From positions 1,364,001 to 1,428,000 of the forward strand of contig JAECYW010000002.1 in NCBI GenBank assembly GCA_023014335.1: DNA of 64,000 nt, written 5' to 3'. The notes beneath the pieces were generated by a model, which was given only the letters and a program-made list of their open reading frames with translations, was not told the origin of the DNA and did no database searches. This DNA comes from Galerina marginata (lineage: Eukaryota; Basidiomycota; Agaricomycetes; Agaricales; Galerinaceae). Shown piece after piece: positions 1 through 10,674 of the stretch (within the stretch, counting starts at the first letter, position 1; each line of letters starts with the position of its first letter). The position numbers were made by a program, and so were the translations under genes.

Positions 1-53
1 GATCCACGGCGTTCATGAAAAGTTCAAACGGACCGCTGGTTGCGGAGGGTTAC

Positions 54-195
54 CTGAGAGAATAAAAGTCTCTGCGCCGACGTCGACCAAGCTCGGCACA
101 CGAGCGAACAGGCCGATCAGGAGGTCGGTGTAGGTGGCATGGTCGGCGCCTGAGCAGGCGGCGTCGAGAAAGGATAAAACGAGCTCCAAAGGCAT
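54..195 (-). CDS. Possible 5' exon of a gene running off the left edge
   Basis: An open frame on the minus strand starts at an ATG at 195 (other in-frame ATGs lie further upstream, to 405) and reads MPLELVLSFLDAACSG, then a hydrophobic stretch, up to a consensus GTAACC donor at 53. The rest of the gene would lie outside the window. The first residues look a little like the start of agaricomycete F-box proteins, but too little is visible to name it. It may be spurious. Confidence 0.25.
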
Positions 196-405
196 TTGAG
201 TAGTTGTGCAGGACGCCATGTGGGAGACAGTGGGTGTAGTTGAATAAGAGGGGAGATCATGGTGCATAGGCCAGGGAATAGGATAAAAGCTAGAAACGGA
301 GAAGAGAGGTAGTGTCGCGGAAACTCGTAGGGAGAAGTCGAAGCAGGACATGGCGGCAGAAAAGAATCGGGCGAGAAGAGGCGGCATTAAAAGCAACGCC
401 AGCAA

Positions 406-2879
406 AGGCGGAACCCGACGAACAGCACCAGGCTGTGGTCGTTTATAAAGTAAAGGAGTCAGGTTCCGTTAATGAGATCTCGATGACATAGACCGTGCGA
501 ACTTGATTCATCTCCGGCCCTTTCTCCATTTCTGTCCACGGATCCAACTTGCTCTTTTGTTCTCTGCGCATGTTCATCGATTTCATCTCCAAAAGCCTGT
601 CCTGGCCACGCCGTCTCCTACAGTCAATTGGACAACAGAAACATGGTCAGAAATCTGCCTCCTTGCCGTCTTATGAACGCTTCGTAGGCGGCCCCTGTCT
701 CATGCACTCAAATCCACAACAGTCCCGCCCGGAAGGCGTCCTCCGTGCTCCGTAAGGGTCGCACTAGCTTATTGTCTTCCCTGATATTCAAAAAAAATTC
801 TATACACCCCCAATTGGGAATCTTTGCTGGCGAAATCAACATGGCTTTCCTTGGGTCTTGTCACTTGAAAATATGCTGCAAATGATGTCGTAAATGTCTG
901 TCACAGTTGTCTTCTCGGCTTTGATTCCGGTGTCCCTCCCAGCCCACTTCGCCGTCCTCCATTTCCACATATTTCCATTCCTAATCATCAGCCGGCGTTT
1001 ATAAGCCTCGTCCAGATGTACAATACAAATCCATCCGTGATAATGGGCCGGATAGTCTAATAAGGACTTCTTTTTTGTTTCCTTCGTCGAGGATCGAAGC
1101 CTTCACTGGCCAATTGAATCTTACTTGACAATAGTCAGATGGATGAGGCAACGTAATGCCTATACAACCCAATCTGGCATGATATGCTTTACTGTCGACC
1201 AGAGGTCACCGAACAGTTGTGTGGTGAAATCTCCCATCTTTCGTGCACCTATCTCCCTCCAATTCGCACAGTGTTTGAGTCAATCAAGTCATATTCGACA
1301 AGAAACGCGCAAGTCTCCATTCTTCCCACTGTTATACATGCTTCATCAACTCAACATCAACGGCAAGCCGCCATGAATCACGGTCTTATCACGGCCGCCA
1401 ACATTGCATCGCTGCACCATCAAGCCTCGAGCGCATCTACCCGGGAGTCGAGTTTGACTCATGTACATCTCTTCTTTGGGGTGCACGTTGTCCAAAGTGG
1501 GTTTGCTCCGAAACCACGTCAATGATACCTCCCCTTCACGAAATCAGATTTGACAGAACGCCATGGCTGTAGCCTCGTTGATTGCTGGTTCTAGTGGTCA
1601 AACTTCAAGACGCCAGTCACTCTAAAATTTCATTTGGCCACTAGGACATGCATAATATTCAGCGAAAACCTCAAGGTGTGTTCGTTCAGCTAAATTTTCA
1701 AGGTTAAACTTGACCTCAATACATGCAGTGCTTTGCTTTCCGAGCCGGCTAGAAATTTACTATACGACAGACCTCTTGAACCATCTGTCAGCGATGTCAT
1801 ATTCTTGTTACTCATACTCATGAGGCTGGGCAAAATCACGAAACTGGGCAGAAGCGACAATCTGCATCTCTCTAACGACGATAACAACGCCGTTTTAGGG
1901 GTGGCACGCCTCTTCCTTGCAGGACTATTTCCTCGCATATGTCGTTATTTTCCCCAACATGAAGGCCTATCTTCCTCCTCGAGCCTCCGTTGCGGTACTT
2001 GTATCTGTAAGTGGCGTGTTGTATATTCCTTAGGCATTGGTATTCCTTCCTCCCTTTCATAGACACCGAGTTTCTAGAATCTCCATCTTGACGGAGATTA
2101 CACCGTGTCGTCTCGCGGTCCCAAAGATGAGAACTCAACGACTTCTTTGTACAAGGTTTTGACATCGAAAGCGCGGGCACAGCCTTCTTTGGAGTTTTTT
2201 TCTTCGCCAAAGGCATGTGCGTGGAGCTCAACAAACAGTCTCCCATTGGCCTCAGGTCTTTTTTAAGTGAACCTTGGGATATCTAGGACTCGTCCTCCCT
2301 TGCCCTTCTAAATACTTGTATAAACGTGGTGATTAGATGAGGGAATTTTTCTCACAGAAGCGGTCACCTCAGAACACGCAGCATTACGCACTGACACGGA
2401 CATCTTGCACCCAGCTCCAACTTCCAACTCGTTGCTGACCCTCTAACTCACGAGGCTCATCTCTGGCACATATTACCGAGGACTTGCAAACACGCCCTAC
2501 CTGTAAACTCAGGCGCACGGCCCAAATACTATCGCAACTCCGATGGATGTGTCCTAACTAATTAAAGTTATTGGCTCCAAAATTTGTTACGTTTTTATCT
2601 TCTGAGAGCCCTTTTTGCTGACGATTTGCCCATTGCAATTTGCCAGCACCTACCAAATATTTTTAACCCTAAGGATTTGACTTTCGATCACTGCTCTTCA
2701 TCTCGCTCTTTGAACAAAGATACTCGCCCGGCCGATACCTAGCCTGGAAGTTCGATGTAATCGCCGACGACTGCTAAATGAACACATTTCGGCATTCATG
2801 GATTTTGACGGGCGGGCCGTCTGTGCCCATATGAGCTCTTCCAAAAGACGCCAGATTATCATCGGAAAATTTGTTAAGA
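406..2879. other. Gene-poor stretch
   Basis: About 2.5 kb with only short overlapping open frames on both strands and no recognisable domain or coherent chain of exons. I see no RNA gene or clear repeat. The left end would hold the promoter of the partial gene at the edge, and the right end is the 3' flank of COG8. Confidence 0.5.
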
Positions 2880-4925
2880 TTATGATTCCTCTTCACTTTC
2901 TTCGTCATCACTACTCCCAGTGTCCTCGAGAACAAAATCTTCCCAGTCCATCACGACGTTAGGCAGGGCCTCTCCACCTCCCTCAAAGGTGGAGTCTAGC
3001 TTTACACCATAAACACCTTCCACTAAAGCTCTCCTCATAAACGGCACCAAGGTCCCAAAGTACACCTGCCCGAATGCCATGAGTACTCTTTTTTCCTTGT
3101 CATTTTCGTCTTCCACTCCGTCTGAGGAGCTCCCATTCGCTGTCGGGTGTGATTGGCTGTGAAAGGCTTTGATATATGCAAATAATGCCTCTCCGCCTTT
3201 GCTCAAGACATCATCGTCTAAAACATGGGCGAGGGTAGGCAGGATACTGGTTAAAGCGAGCAGCCGAAGGCCATTCAATACCCCAAGAAGCGCGTTAGTG
3301 TGTTCAGCGAGGGGTGGATACGAGGCCAGAATCTGTGGTGGTATGTGCGGTGGGCTTTGTGTGAAAGTTTGAGCAATTGCAGTGGCAGGAGTGACGGGTA
3401 CGGGTGGCAAAGAGGCTGAAGCAGGAATCACGAGCCATCTCGAGGGCTGGTCCCACTTCGCCTTCACAACACCGTTAGTTTTTCCGGTGCTTGGTAGACT
3501 CGATTCAGAGGGTATTTTGAAGCGCGATATAAATTTATCGCCTGCGGCCTTCATCTCGTGGCTGATTATTTGCGCTACAGCATGGGAGAAGAGGGAAGAA
3601 AGGATGCCTCGAAAGTCCATTCCGACTCGAGCAAAAGCAGTTGAACAATACGTTAGCTGTGTGAGAAGCGAGGGGAGGAGAGAAAGAGACAACAGAGGGA
3701 GACTAGGCGACAGAAGTGGCAACAAGTGTGTGGTGAGGGCCCGTGAAGCGTAGGTTGTAAGCAAGGTTTGCAGCCGTATCCATTCTTGATTACTATCACT
3801 GGTTGAAGGCCTTGAATCAGGCAAAGGTGTCTTTAGGTGCGTTAACTTGGTCGGAGAGTGCTGAATTGTCGACATGGATGATTTTTCCAAGAAAATAGTC
3901 GAATATTGAGTAATGACATCGTACACGCCTTCCCTCCAAAGGTCGATATATTTCTTGAGATACCTTGCAAGGTCGTCCTTTTCACGTTCATCTAGCTCTC
4001 CATGATTCGTCATACGTAAAATGTCGCTTCCACATGGCTCCAGAATGGATTTTAGACACGATTCTCGACCTACAAGAAAGGCCAAAGCAATTTGTTCTTC
4101 ACTGGATATAGAATCCCCAAGAAAATCTATGGGCTTATCCTGTTCGGACTGTGGAAGGACAGTCTTGAGGTACGAAGGCGCGGAGCCAAATGGCGATGAT
4201 GGTCCAAACACGTCCATCTTGCGGAGGAAGTTGACCGCTTTCCAGAGAGCTGGAAGCTTACGGTTGGGCTCATATAGTGTTGTTAACAAAGAGAGCAGCA
4301 TTTGCATGATTGAGTGGTGAACCTCGGAGAGGACAGACGAGAGAATAAGAGGAGGATGTCGGTTGGAAGCTGAGGCATTTGCGGCGAGTGCTTCCGCGTG
4401 CGACACCAAGGAAAGTGCCTCGGCGAAATAACCATTTCGTACGCAGGTATCGATAAGAAGGGGTATGTCCAGTAGGTCTCTGATCTTTTCGTGTTGTTCC
4501 AGTACGACTCTTGCCTTGCTCCGTTCCTTCAGAACCGTGTCTGTACGGACTTTCCACCCCATAGCAGACTCTTCCAATGCAGGTAAGCTTGAGTTCAAAA
4601 GATCGTCAAGTGAAGAAGAGAGACTGGTTAAAGAAGTCGTAAGGGCGTTGGTGGTCTGATGCAACGAGAGGAATGTTGGGTATGACGTATGGGTAAGAGA
4701 CGTTAAACTCGAGGTGAGATGGTGTGATTGGGTTTGAAGAATAGTGGGCTCCGCTAGAAGTTCCGGTAGACCAAAAGTGGTGAGGTTCGACAGATAACTT
4801 TGAGAGCTCGGTTTCACGAGTTGCTCTACAGGAAGTTTAGAGGAGGACGCAATGACATCGGTGAGCAGGGAAACATCGGCGAGACGGGATGTGGTCTGCA
4901 GCGGCGAAGTTGGTTGCTCGCTCAT
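2880..4925 (-). CDS. COG8: Conserved oligomeric Golgi complex subunit 8 (Dor1 family)
   Basis: A single uninterrupted frame of 681 residues that I read as COG8, a lobe-B subunit of the eight-subunit COG tether that captures retrograde vesicles at the Golgi. The Dor1-type N-terminal half is visible: an LxxYLSNLTTFGLPEL-like segment near residue 45, a Ser/Thr/Leu-rich helical region to about 125, and a conserved block (RDLLDIPLLIDTCVRNGYF, about 145-165) typical of the family. The C-terminal third has a proline-rich linker and an acidic tail ending in a run of D, E and S. It is intronless, unusual in this window. It diverges from the membrane-protein gene at 5128, leaving about 200 bp of shared promoter. 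The family call rests on remembered motifs rather than an alignment. Confidence 0.85.
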   Translation of the reverse strand: MSEQPTSPLQTTSRLADVSLLTDVIASSSKLPVEQLVKPSSQSYLSNLTTFGLPELLAEPTILQTQSHHLTSSLTSLTHTSYPTFLSLHQTTNALTTSLTSLSSSLDDLLNSSLPALEESAMGWKVRTDTVLKERSKARVVLEQHEKIRDLLDIPLLIDTCVRNGYFAEALSLVSHAEALAANASASNRHPPLILSSVLSEVHHSIMQMLLSLLTTLYEPNRKLPALWKAVNFLRKMDVFGPSSPFGSAPSYLKTVLPQSEQDKPIDFLGDSISSEEQIALAFLVGRESCLKSILEPCGSDILRMTNHGELDEREKDDLARYLKKYIDLWREGVYDVITQYSTIFLEKSSMSTIQHSPTKLTHLKTPLPDSRPSTSDSNQEWIRLQTLLTTYASRALTTHLLPLLSPSLPLLSLSLLPSLLTQLTYCSTAFARVGMDFRGILSSLFSHAVAQIISHEMKAAGDKFISRFKIPSESSLPSTGKTNGVVKAKWDQPSRWLVIPASASLPPVPVTPATAIAQTFTQSPPHIPPQILASYPPLAEHTNALLGVLNGLRLLALTSILPTLAHVLDDDVLSKGGEALFAYIKAFHSQSHPTANGSSSDGVEDENDKEKRVLMAFGQVYFGTLVPFMRRALVEGVYGVKLDSTFEGGGEALPNVVMDWEDFVLEDTGSSDDEESEEES

Positions 4926-5127
4926 TGAAAACGCGCTGTCGTGATTTAGCCATGAGATTAGAGAAGCCTGTGTGCATATGGTTTGGACTCACCTGCGTCG
5001 TGGAAGACAGAAAGGGACTGATAACGTGTTACGTAACCCTCTCTGGGTGAAACTCCTGTTGCCCCTTTCCTCTGCCCATCCTTATAATGGCCTGCCCCGA
5101 TCTTTTGTCTTGTCGTGGAAAACTACA

Positions 5128-6305
5128 ATGTCGATTGCTACTATTCCGACTGCCATTACTTATCGTCGCCTGTCAATCTTCCGGATCCTCGCTGTCTGTA
5201 GCTTTACTGCCCATGTTTGTTATCAAGCCTATCTCCTGTCTCTAAGCGGCCCAGCTTCCTGGACCCCATACTCGTCAAATGACACCTTCGTTGTCACTTT
5301 CCTGTCTGCCTCTATTCTGCTCAACATCTTTTGGTTGAGGCACCTTTTCTTCACATGGGACGTTGTTGGTGACACCATGCCCTTGACTTTCGGCTGGCGC
5401 GAGGAGTTGGCGGATGATCATGAAAGGACATGCTCTCAATCTGTATCTTCAAACGATGGTCGCATTTTCAGCACCAGTCTCTGCTCCACCCAGGTTCGGT
5501 GCCTGCCCTTCAACATTGCCGGCAATATTTTCTCGGCGAGTTGTACCCCTCTTTATTATTCTCTTTTCTGATGGTAATTCTTGTCCAGTCGGTTCGAGCT
5601 ATGCTTGGCTCCAGGAGTACTACCTAATATCGCAGATATTGTTGGCCTGCAACCTCAGTGCTTACCTTTATGCCGTTTTCATGCTCCTCCATGTTGACCA
5701 GGACGACGCCATCACCCCGGACAATTTCATATCCCACCTTGTCATGAAAACCGGAGTCGGACTCGCGATCTTGTATATGTGGAAAAACTGGAGTTGGCTT
5801 GATGTGCGTCTAGCCTTTTTGCAAGTCCTAATAACCGCCAATCGACTTCTACTTCCGTAGCAAGGAACTACACCTGCACTCGCAGAGCTCGCGAATACTG
5901 GAATAATCTTTGTTCTCATGGTTCGTCTACGTTTTTCAATAGGTTGTGAACTATGATATGAACTTATCTATCCACCGGCGACTTTAGACGGTAGGATCAG
6001 GACCAGACCCAACTGTCGGCATTTGTCTTCTTTACGATTTGGCTGCTCTTCTTTCCGAGGAAACCTCAAGCGAACTCTGGTGTCACACGTTCCTTTGGAT
6101 TATGCTCTCTATCAGCATCTGTCTCTTGATTGATCTATGGCTATCAATGAGCGACAACTTTTCATGGCTTAAAGGCTTTGATGGTTCAGTTGCGCCTTCA
6201 CGTGGACGTCTAGGTCAGATCGCGTTAGAGAGGGACGTCGAAAAAAATCTCGCGGCTTCACACACCATGGAATACTCCCCAACCCAACCTCTTTTCGATG
6301 GCTAA
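5128..6305 (+). CDS. Multi-pass membrane protein of unknown function
   Basis: My model has six exons (5128-5405, 5472-5493, 5541-5573, 5615-5803, 5861-5920, 5988-6305) and gives 299 residues in one frame. The introns are 41-67 nt with GT-AG ends. Hydrophobic segments suggest five to seven membrane spans: one near residues 15-35, one near 55-75, one formed across exons 3 and 4, then the IFVLM, GICLLYDLAALL and FLWIMLSISICLLIDLWL blocks. The C-terminal 60 residues are polar. The first intron is uncertain: the frame is also open if 5406-5471 is kept. I do not recognise the family; it vaguely recalls fungal DUF1774-like membrane proteins. It shares a promoter with COG8. Confidence 0.6.
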
Positions 6306-6352
6306 CGAACCATCGTAGAAAGTTCTTGCTTGGCATGTAACTTCGGCACTCG

Positions 6353-6492
6353 CTAGGCGTCGTTCTCTCGTTGGCATTACTCCTTAGACAGACTGTTGAA
6401 AGCGTGGAAATCGGACATTCTCCTAGGCGTCGTTCTCTCGTTGGCATTACTCCTTAGACAGGCTGTTGAAAGCGTGGAAATCGGACATCCTC
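6353..6492. repeat. Perfect-length 70-bp tandem duplication
   Basis: Two adjacent 70-base copies (6353-6422 and 6423-6492) differ at two positions by my reading (ACAGAC versus ACAGGC, and CATTCT versus CATCCT). The duplication lies just after the stop codon of the membrane-protein gene, in the convergent 3' region, so it is probably a recent non-coding duplication in its 3' flank. Confidence 0.9.
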
Positions 6493-6615
6493 CTCTTGTT
6501 ATGTTATCGTTATTATCACAAACATCTGACTCTACGGACCATAGGGAGTGTATAGTATTGTATCGTGTATTGTCTGGCCAAGCAACCTACTCTTTCTCTA
6601 CTTATGTCGTCCATT

Positions 6616-7709
6616 TTATTCCTGACAAATTGACAAGACGGCGCCAACGAACAGGTCCCAGGAAACTTCTTCCATGATTCCAGGATAACGCTCCTCGTAT
6701 TTGTTGTACTGCTGCTTTAGCTTCGTGGCTGCTTGATGAAATAATTCTGCGTCGCGGAGACGGAAGTCCGTGAATGTGATGTCGCAGCGAGGCGCATAGA
6801 TATCTATTGTGGATAAGGGTTCCCACCAGATTTTTACTAGGTTCGAGGGAAAGCTGTAAAATGCATGTAGGATTTGCCTGCTCGGACGGTGTTAAAAATT
6901 ATCACGAACTGAATGGGGTTTATTGCGTACCAGACCGTCGACGCTTTACGAGAAGCTTCCTGCTCTGCCGATGCAACAAAAGGAAGTTTTAGCCACCGAG
7001 ACTCTTTCGCGATCATGACGAACGATCCACGATCTTCAACCCAGCTTCTGCGGAGCTCGGCTTGAAGGTCTCCAAAGGAGTACATCCGGCCGTGCCAGGT
7101 GGATATGTGCCATTGCGACGCAGTACATTGCACGCGTATCTCGTCTTGAGTTTCTGCTTCGTTAAAACCAGGTTTATAAACTTCGTCGTTATACCCTTCT
7201 GCTGCCGTTATTGTGGAAAGGAATAGCTTGGTTTTCAGAGACTGAAGCCGTATCGTTTCTCCGTTCAGTACTGTGTAAATGAGGTTGTTGCGAAGCCTTT
7301 CAATCCAGAGCGGGCATTTTTTGGAAGTTATTATACGGATTTTGAAGCCATCGAGAGTCGCCTCAATCCAAGGGCCACCTGTGAACCGAAAAAACACGGG
7401 AAAAAACCAAAGTTTGGCTTGGAGTTGATCTAGAGAAACATGACTTGCGTCGTCTTTGAGCTCGTAATTCTGAGCCGTTATTATGGCCCAATAAGGTGCC
7501 TGTAAACGAGGGCGATGGAAAAGAATCCCGAGTTTTTCGATGCCTATTGAACGAGTACTAGACGAATAAGACAAACCATCCGCGGTCAGCGAGAATATGT
7601 TTATTCTGCGAATTCGAAGGTCGTGGCCAAAGAAACGAGCGAGGTAAAATAAACAAGTGACGAGCAATGCTAAGAATGAGGATATCGCAAACATTGTACT
7701 GGCGTCCAT
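6616..7709 (-). CDS. Short protein with one N-terminal membrane segment, possibly related to the FMP27/BLTP2 N-terminus
   Basis: Two exons (6931-7709 and 6616-6853) joined by a 77-nt GTACGC...ACAG intron give 338 residues. An N-terminal hydrophobic segment (about residues 5-27) is followed by repeated beta-strand-like blocks containing GIEKLGILFHRP and GGPWIEATLDGFKI. These resemble the first strands of the bridge-like lipid-transfer proteins Fmp27/BLTP2. The C-terminus has a segment with the motif FPSNLVKIWWEP, then a D-x-x-F-x-D-F-R-L-R-D stretch and a helical tail. Those giants exceed 2000 residues and this protein stops at 338, so it is either a distinct small family or a truncated relative. 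The relationship is my inference. It is convergent with the membrane-protein gene at 5128. Confidence 0.5.
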
Positions 7710-8050
7710 GACGGTTTGAACAGAAACAGGTGTGACATCATAAATCTAAATCTCATTGCCACGCAAAGGAAAATGGTTTATAAGGGTATACGATGACGGA
7801 ATGTATGGCGATATAAATTACTAAATCCGCAACTGATCGAGATTTACATGGCAATTCCGATCTGCATCCGTGCGTCAGAGAGGTCCTTCGGGATGTGATA
7901 TAATACGCACTGCGGTTTCGTTGCTGGAAGACAGCCTTTCATGTGCATCATTGCCATTAGTAGTCCCGTATTGTGCGTGGTGGTCATTGCCGGGGACTTT
8001 GAAGTCATCCCATGTTTTCGACTCGTTCGTATGAACTAATTTCAGTGCAT

Positions 8051-9595
8051 CTAATAATGCACTCCATCAGACGCAATGTGGTAAGAAGAACCGAGCCGAG
8101 GCTTACCAGCCGGGTCGTGGTAATAACCACTATCTGGTGACCCCATTGTATGATATGTGGTGGTACTAGAAAGGTCAGTCGACGGGACACTTGCGTGATT
8201 CTGGGCGCTTCGACTTGATTGGGCGGCGTAAGGGTATGCTATGTATGCAGTGGGGGTATCGTAGACACCACCATTCACGATTTGTCGCCTTTGTTTCTGA
8301 ATGGACCTAACAACGGAGCCGTCGCGGTCAGAGAATGGAGCAGCTTCGACGGGGACATAATCAGCTCGCATTGCAGGTCTGACTTGTTTGAACTGGCTTT
8401 GTTCTTTCAAGTCCCTTCGAATTTTGCGCCGATAGCAACGAAAGGCTAGAAATATAGAAGCAAGGACAAGGGTAGAGATCACGGACGCGATGCTACCCCA
8501 AACAATTGCGCTCACACCACCCCTTTGGTTATGCAGGGTGATTAGTTCAATGGCAGTCAGTAAGATAAAAGCATACCTGCTTCCTGTGTGATAAGGCCCA
8601 TGCTCTTTTCCACTTGTCTGGCTTAATGTTGGAGAATTCGGGGCACTATTAGTGGTCGAAGACAACGAGCCATCCGAATTGTCTATGGCCATGGGAGACG
8701 AACCGCCCGTATGCGTCGTGGCCAGAAACTGACTATCCGAACTCACAGCGGTAGGAGATTGGGACGGTTCGACAGCCTGTGTCATAGCCGATGTTGGTTT
8801 ACCTTTGGAGTTTTCACTAGAAATCAACAAAAACGCGGGTGTCTTCAGGCCCGCCTGGACAGTCTGATGAGTAGAAGTTGAGGCTTGCTTTACTAAAGTA
8901 GTGGACGGCGATTTTTTTGCAGAACTTTCCTTTCTCGTTATTTGAAGGTGCGTTGAACCCGGCAATGGAACTGTCGCGGTCGGAATATGGTTGGAAGCTG
9001 CGCAAGCAGTGTTTGGTTGGCCGTGGCATGCAGGTGGAGCGCTCAAAGTTTGTGAATCCTTTGACGCTTGCGGCTGAGATTGGTTGGGTCGTGAAGTAGA
9101 GTTTGGAGAAGAATGTCTAGAGGACGCAGACGAGGGGTGTGATGCTGCCTGCACCTGTGAGGTTGAGGTATTATGCAAAGTAGAACCTTTTGTCGTTTTC
9201 TTTGAGTTAGAAGTTTCAGACGACGAAGCTGGCTTTTTTGCGACGGTCTTGCCGGTCGAAGTCGCACTCAAAGTCTGCGCTTTAGATTGGTTTGGTTCCG
9301 GAGTGAAAGTCAGAGAGGTGGATTTTGGGAGCGTGGCAGTCACGGAATGCGATGGCGTTGAAAGTATTCGCGAAGATGGAAGTTCATGAGACGCGGAACT
9401 CCGTGAACGCTTTGAACTAGTTTTCTTTGGAATAGACGGGACTTCAGAGGATGGGTGGTGCGCAATGTCCGTACCTGTCTTATTGGTTGAAGTGGTAGGC
9501 TGGGGGCTCCCAAATGATCTCGTGCGCGAAGAAACGACGGGAGAAGTATCTAGACGAGTGCCCATTAAGTTCCTCTGCTTCAGAGAGTATGGCAA
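8051..9595 (-). CDS. Ser/Thr-rich single-pass membrane protein (mucin-like)
   Basis: The frame is interrupted by a 54-nt intron (8523-8576, GTATGC...CAAAG) that is a multiple of three, so it reads through in genomic DNA; the spliced product has 496 residues. Roughly the first 340 residues are dominated by Ser, Thr, Pro and Lys and look like a heavily O-glycosylated or disordered extracellular region. A single hydrophobic span (about residues 345-370, IVWGSIASVISTLVLASIFLA) is followed by a basic stop-transfer sequence (CYRRKIRRDLKE) and a cytosolic tail of about 120 residues. I see no signal peptide at the two candidate starts. The layout resembles fungal Mid2/WSC-like sensors, but no cysteine domain supports this. 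Confidence 0.6.
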   Translation of the reverse strand: MPYSLKQRNLMGTRLDTSPVVSSRTRSFGSPQPTTSTNKTGTDIAHHPSSEVPSIPKKTSSKRSRSSASHELPSSRILSTPSHSVTATLPKSTSLTFTPEPNQSKAQTLSATSTGKTVAKKPASSSETSNSKKTTKGSTLHNTSTSQVQAASHPSSASSRHSSPNSTSRPNQSQPQASKDSQTLSAPPACHGQPNTACAASNHIPTATVPLPGSTHLQITRKESSAKKSPSTTLVKQASTSTHQTVQAGLKTPAFLLISSENSKGKPTSAMTQAVEPSQSPTAVSSDSQFLATTHTGGSSPMAIDNSDGSLSSTTNSAPNSPTLSQTSGKEHGPYHTGSRYAFILLTAIELITLHNQRGGVSAIVWGSIASVISTLVLASIFLAFRCYRRKIRRDLKEQSQFKQVRPAMRADYVPVEAAPFSDRDGSVVRSIQKQRRQIVNGGVYDTPTAYIAYPYAAQSSRSAQNHASVPSTDLSSTTTYHTMGSPDSGYYHDPAGKPRLGSSYHIASDGVHY

Positions 9596-10674
9596 AGGGG
9601 AGACAGAAACTAGGGAGACCTCACTTGCTATGCCGCTGGAATATAACCATGTGTAAAATTAGTGCTTGGATTGCGGAACTAATTCCCTGATGTTCGTCTC
9701 GCGGAATGCTGGTCGTTGGTATTTGGATATTGTTGAGAAACGAATAACAACAACAGAGGTGATTCATCTGTTGTTGATCAATGCAACCAAGGTCGTCTAG
9801 TAGTGAACCAGTGTATTGGGGTCGCTAGGTCTTAACATTGATCAGGTTCCATTTCCAAAGCCCGAAAGGAATCTAGAGCCGAGCAGGAGGCCAGCTTCAG
9901 CAAAGTGGTACAAGCGAGGTTTATGATTCTGGAAGAACAATGCTGAGAGTCCGAAACGTAAGGCGGAAAAATTGTACAGATTACTCACAACGGAGAAAGG
10001 GGATTCAAAGATAGCAGAGATGGTCGTTGCGTCTTAAAAATGCTAGCGCTCGCGAACGAAACTGAGGTGGTTCAACCGGCTTGTCCGCTCGTTGAGTCCA
10101 AGCTGGAGTTACTGAATAAAAATACTTCCTGGAGGTCATCAGCATCGGGGACAAAATATTAAGCCCTTCGAACCATCAGTTGATTTATAACTGGACCTAT
10201 GGATCAAAGTGATGCAATCGTATCGAAGAGGGAGAGTTCCAGATGAAAGCCGTATTGTCTTCTCCGTTCATTAATAAGGACATGGAAAAGGAAGACAAGG
10301 CACATTTGAACTCGGCTGCCAACTGAGAGATAAGCAATGACGGAAGTCTAGAAATATGTCATGGACAAGCATTGATCCATGGTTGACGGGAGACTGGTTT
10401 TTTTATAAACATTTTATGGCGATATACACTGGCGCCACGGAGAGCCCAGAAAAGACATATTGGATTGCAATAGGACGGACTTGGGGAGTGCATGTGGCAG
10501 TTACCCAGACGACGTAAGCTGGAAGAGAGCACGAAGGGAGCATATTTGGACTCACGTGGCATTAATTCCTCCCACCGTCCATGGAAGCTTCTGAATGGAT
10601 TTCTTCTTCCTGTCCACTATATTCCGCTTCTTTACTCTCCGCCTTTTGTTCTTGTCTCCCACTTTCTGCATGTC
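9596..10674. other. Intergenic region and G-alpha promoter
   Basis: About 1.1 kb between the divergent Ser/Thr-rich membrane protein and G-alpha genes. No coherent coding exons are seen. The last 80 bases before the G-alpha ATG are strongly pyrimidine-rich (CT tract), a common core-promoter style in basidiomycetes. Confidence 0.5.

Noticed and set aside
5406..5471. A +1 frameshift in the membrane-protein gene at 5128
   Set aside because: Two short introns (47 and 41 nt) account for the three frames, so the gene is intact by my model.
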